A stretch of 13,542 bases of DNA from Gammaproteobacteria bacterium. GTDB lineage: Bacteria > Pseudomonadota > Gammaproteobacteria > PS1 > Pseudothioglobaceae. The notes under the pieces are model-generated. The model did not search any database and was not told where the DNA came from. It saw only the letters and a list, made by a program, of their open reading frames with translations. This document shows positions 13,529-13,542 of this stretch, in pieces; positions within the stretch are counted from its first letter, which is position 1; each line of letters starts with the position of its first letter. Where the stretch lies: positions 1 through 13,542 of the forward strand of contig DNJI01000072.1 in assembly GCA_003489145.1 (NCBI GenBank), given 5' to 3'. Both the position numbers and the translations under genes were made by a program.

Positions 13529-13542
13529 GAATATTTAATTGG

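Overview
The window is 13.5 kb of AT-rich bacterial DNA with mostly gammaproteobacterial housekeeping genes. The gene content (cobalamin-dependent metH, a bifunctional aminoglycoside-phosphotransferase/P-loop protein, and three secreted Asn/Trp/Pro-rich proteins resembling sulfur globule envelope proteins) suggests a sulfur-oxidising gammaproteobacterium of the SUP05/Thioglobus or related symbiont type. That placement is inferred from gene style and composition; no marker gene in the window settles it.

Layout, left to right. (1) 1-930, plus strand: the 3' end of ribH, then nusB 3 bp later, a weak terminator hairpin, and a small BFD-type [2Fe-2S] protein. (2) 959-4612, minus strand: full-length metH. 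(3) 4654-6160, plus strand, divergent from metH: three consecutive genes for small cysteine-free secreted proteins. Each starts MKK, has a predicted cut after residue 18, and shares a short core, x-P-x-aromatic-aromatic-x-E-E/K-M/V. The second has a near-consensus promoter. The second and third end in perfect hairpin terminators, and the third carries a PW-led decapeptide repeat. (4) 6227-10054: a tightly overlapping ABC peptide importer operon (two permeases, one with an unusually long N-terminus, and a double ATPase) without a substrate-binding protein in view. (5) 10114-10906: a HIT-family hydrolase and a small cationic secreted protein of unknown function with its own promoter and terminator. 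(6) 10964-12791: an APH-like/P-loop kinase fusion protein and a DUF2892 membrane protein. (7) 12845-13524: the first 44 codons of a PQQ-type sugar dehydrogenase joined out of frame to the last two thirds of a YfcH-like NAD-dependent epimerase.

How they fit together: ribH-nusB is a common housekeeping pair. The three secreted proteins look like a duplicated structural gene family, best explained as a coat or matrix for periplasmic or extracellular sulfur globules, though no oxidation genes in the window confirm it. The ABC operon would import peptides using a binding protein encoded elsewhere. The two most rewarding places to look again are the secreted-protein cluster (4654-6160) and the dehydrogenase/epimerase junction at 12964-12976, which has the form of a deletion, or an assembly chimera, at a short shared sequence.
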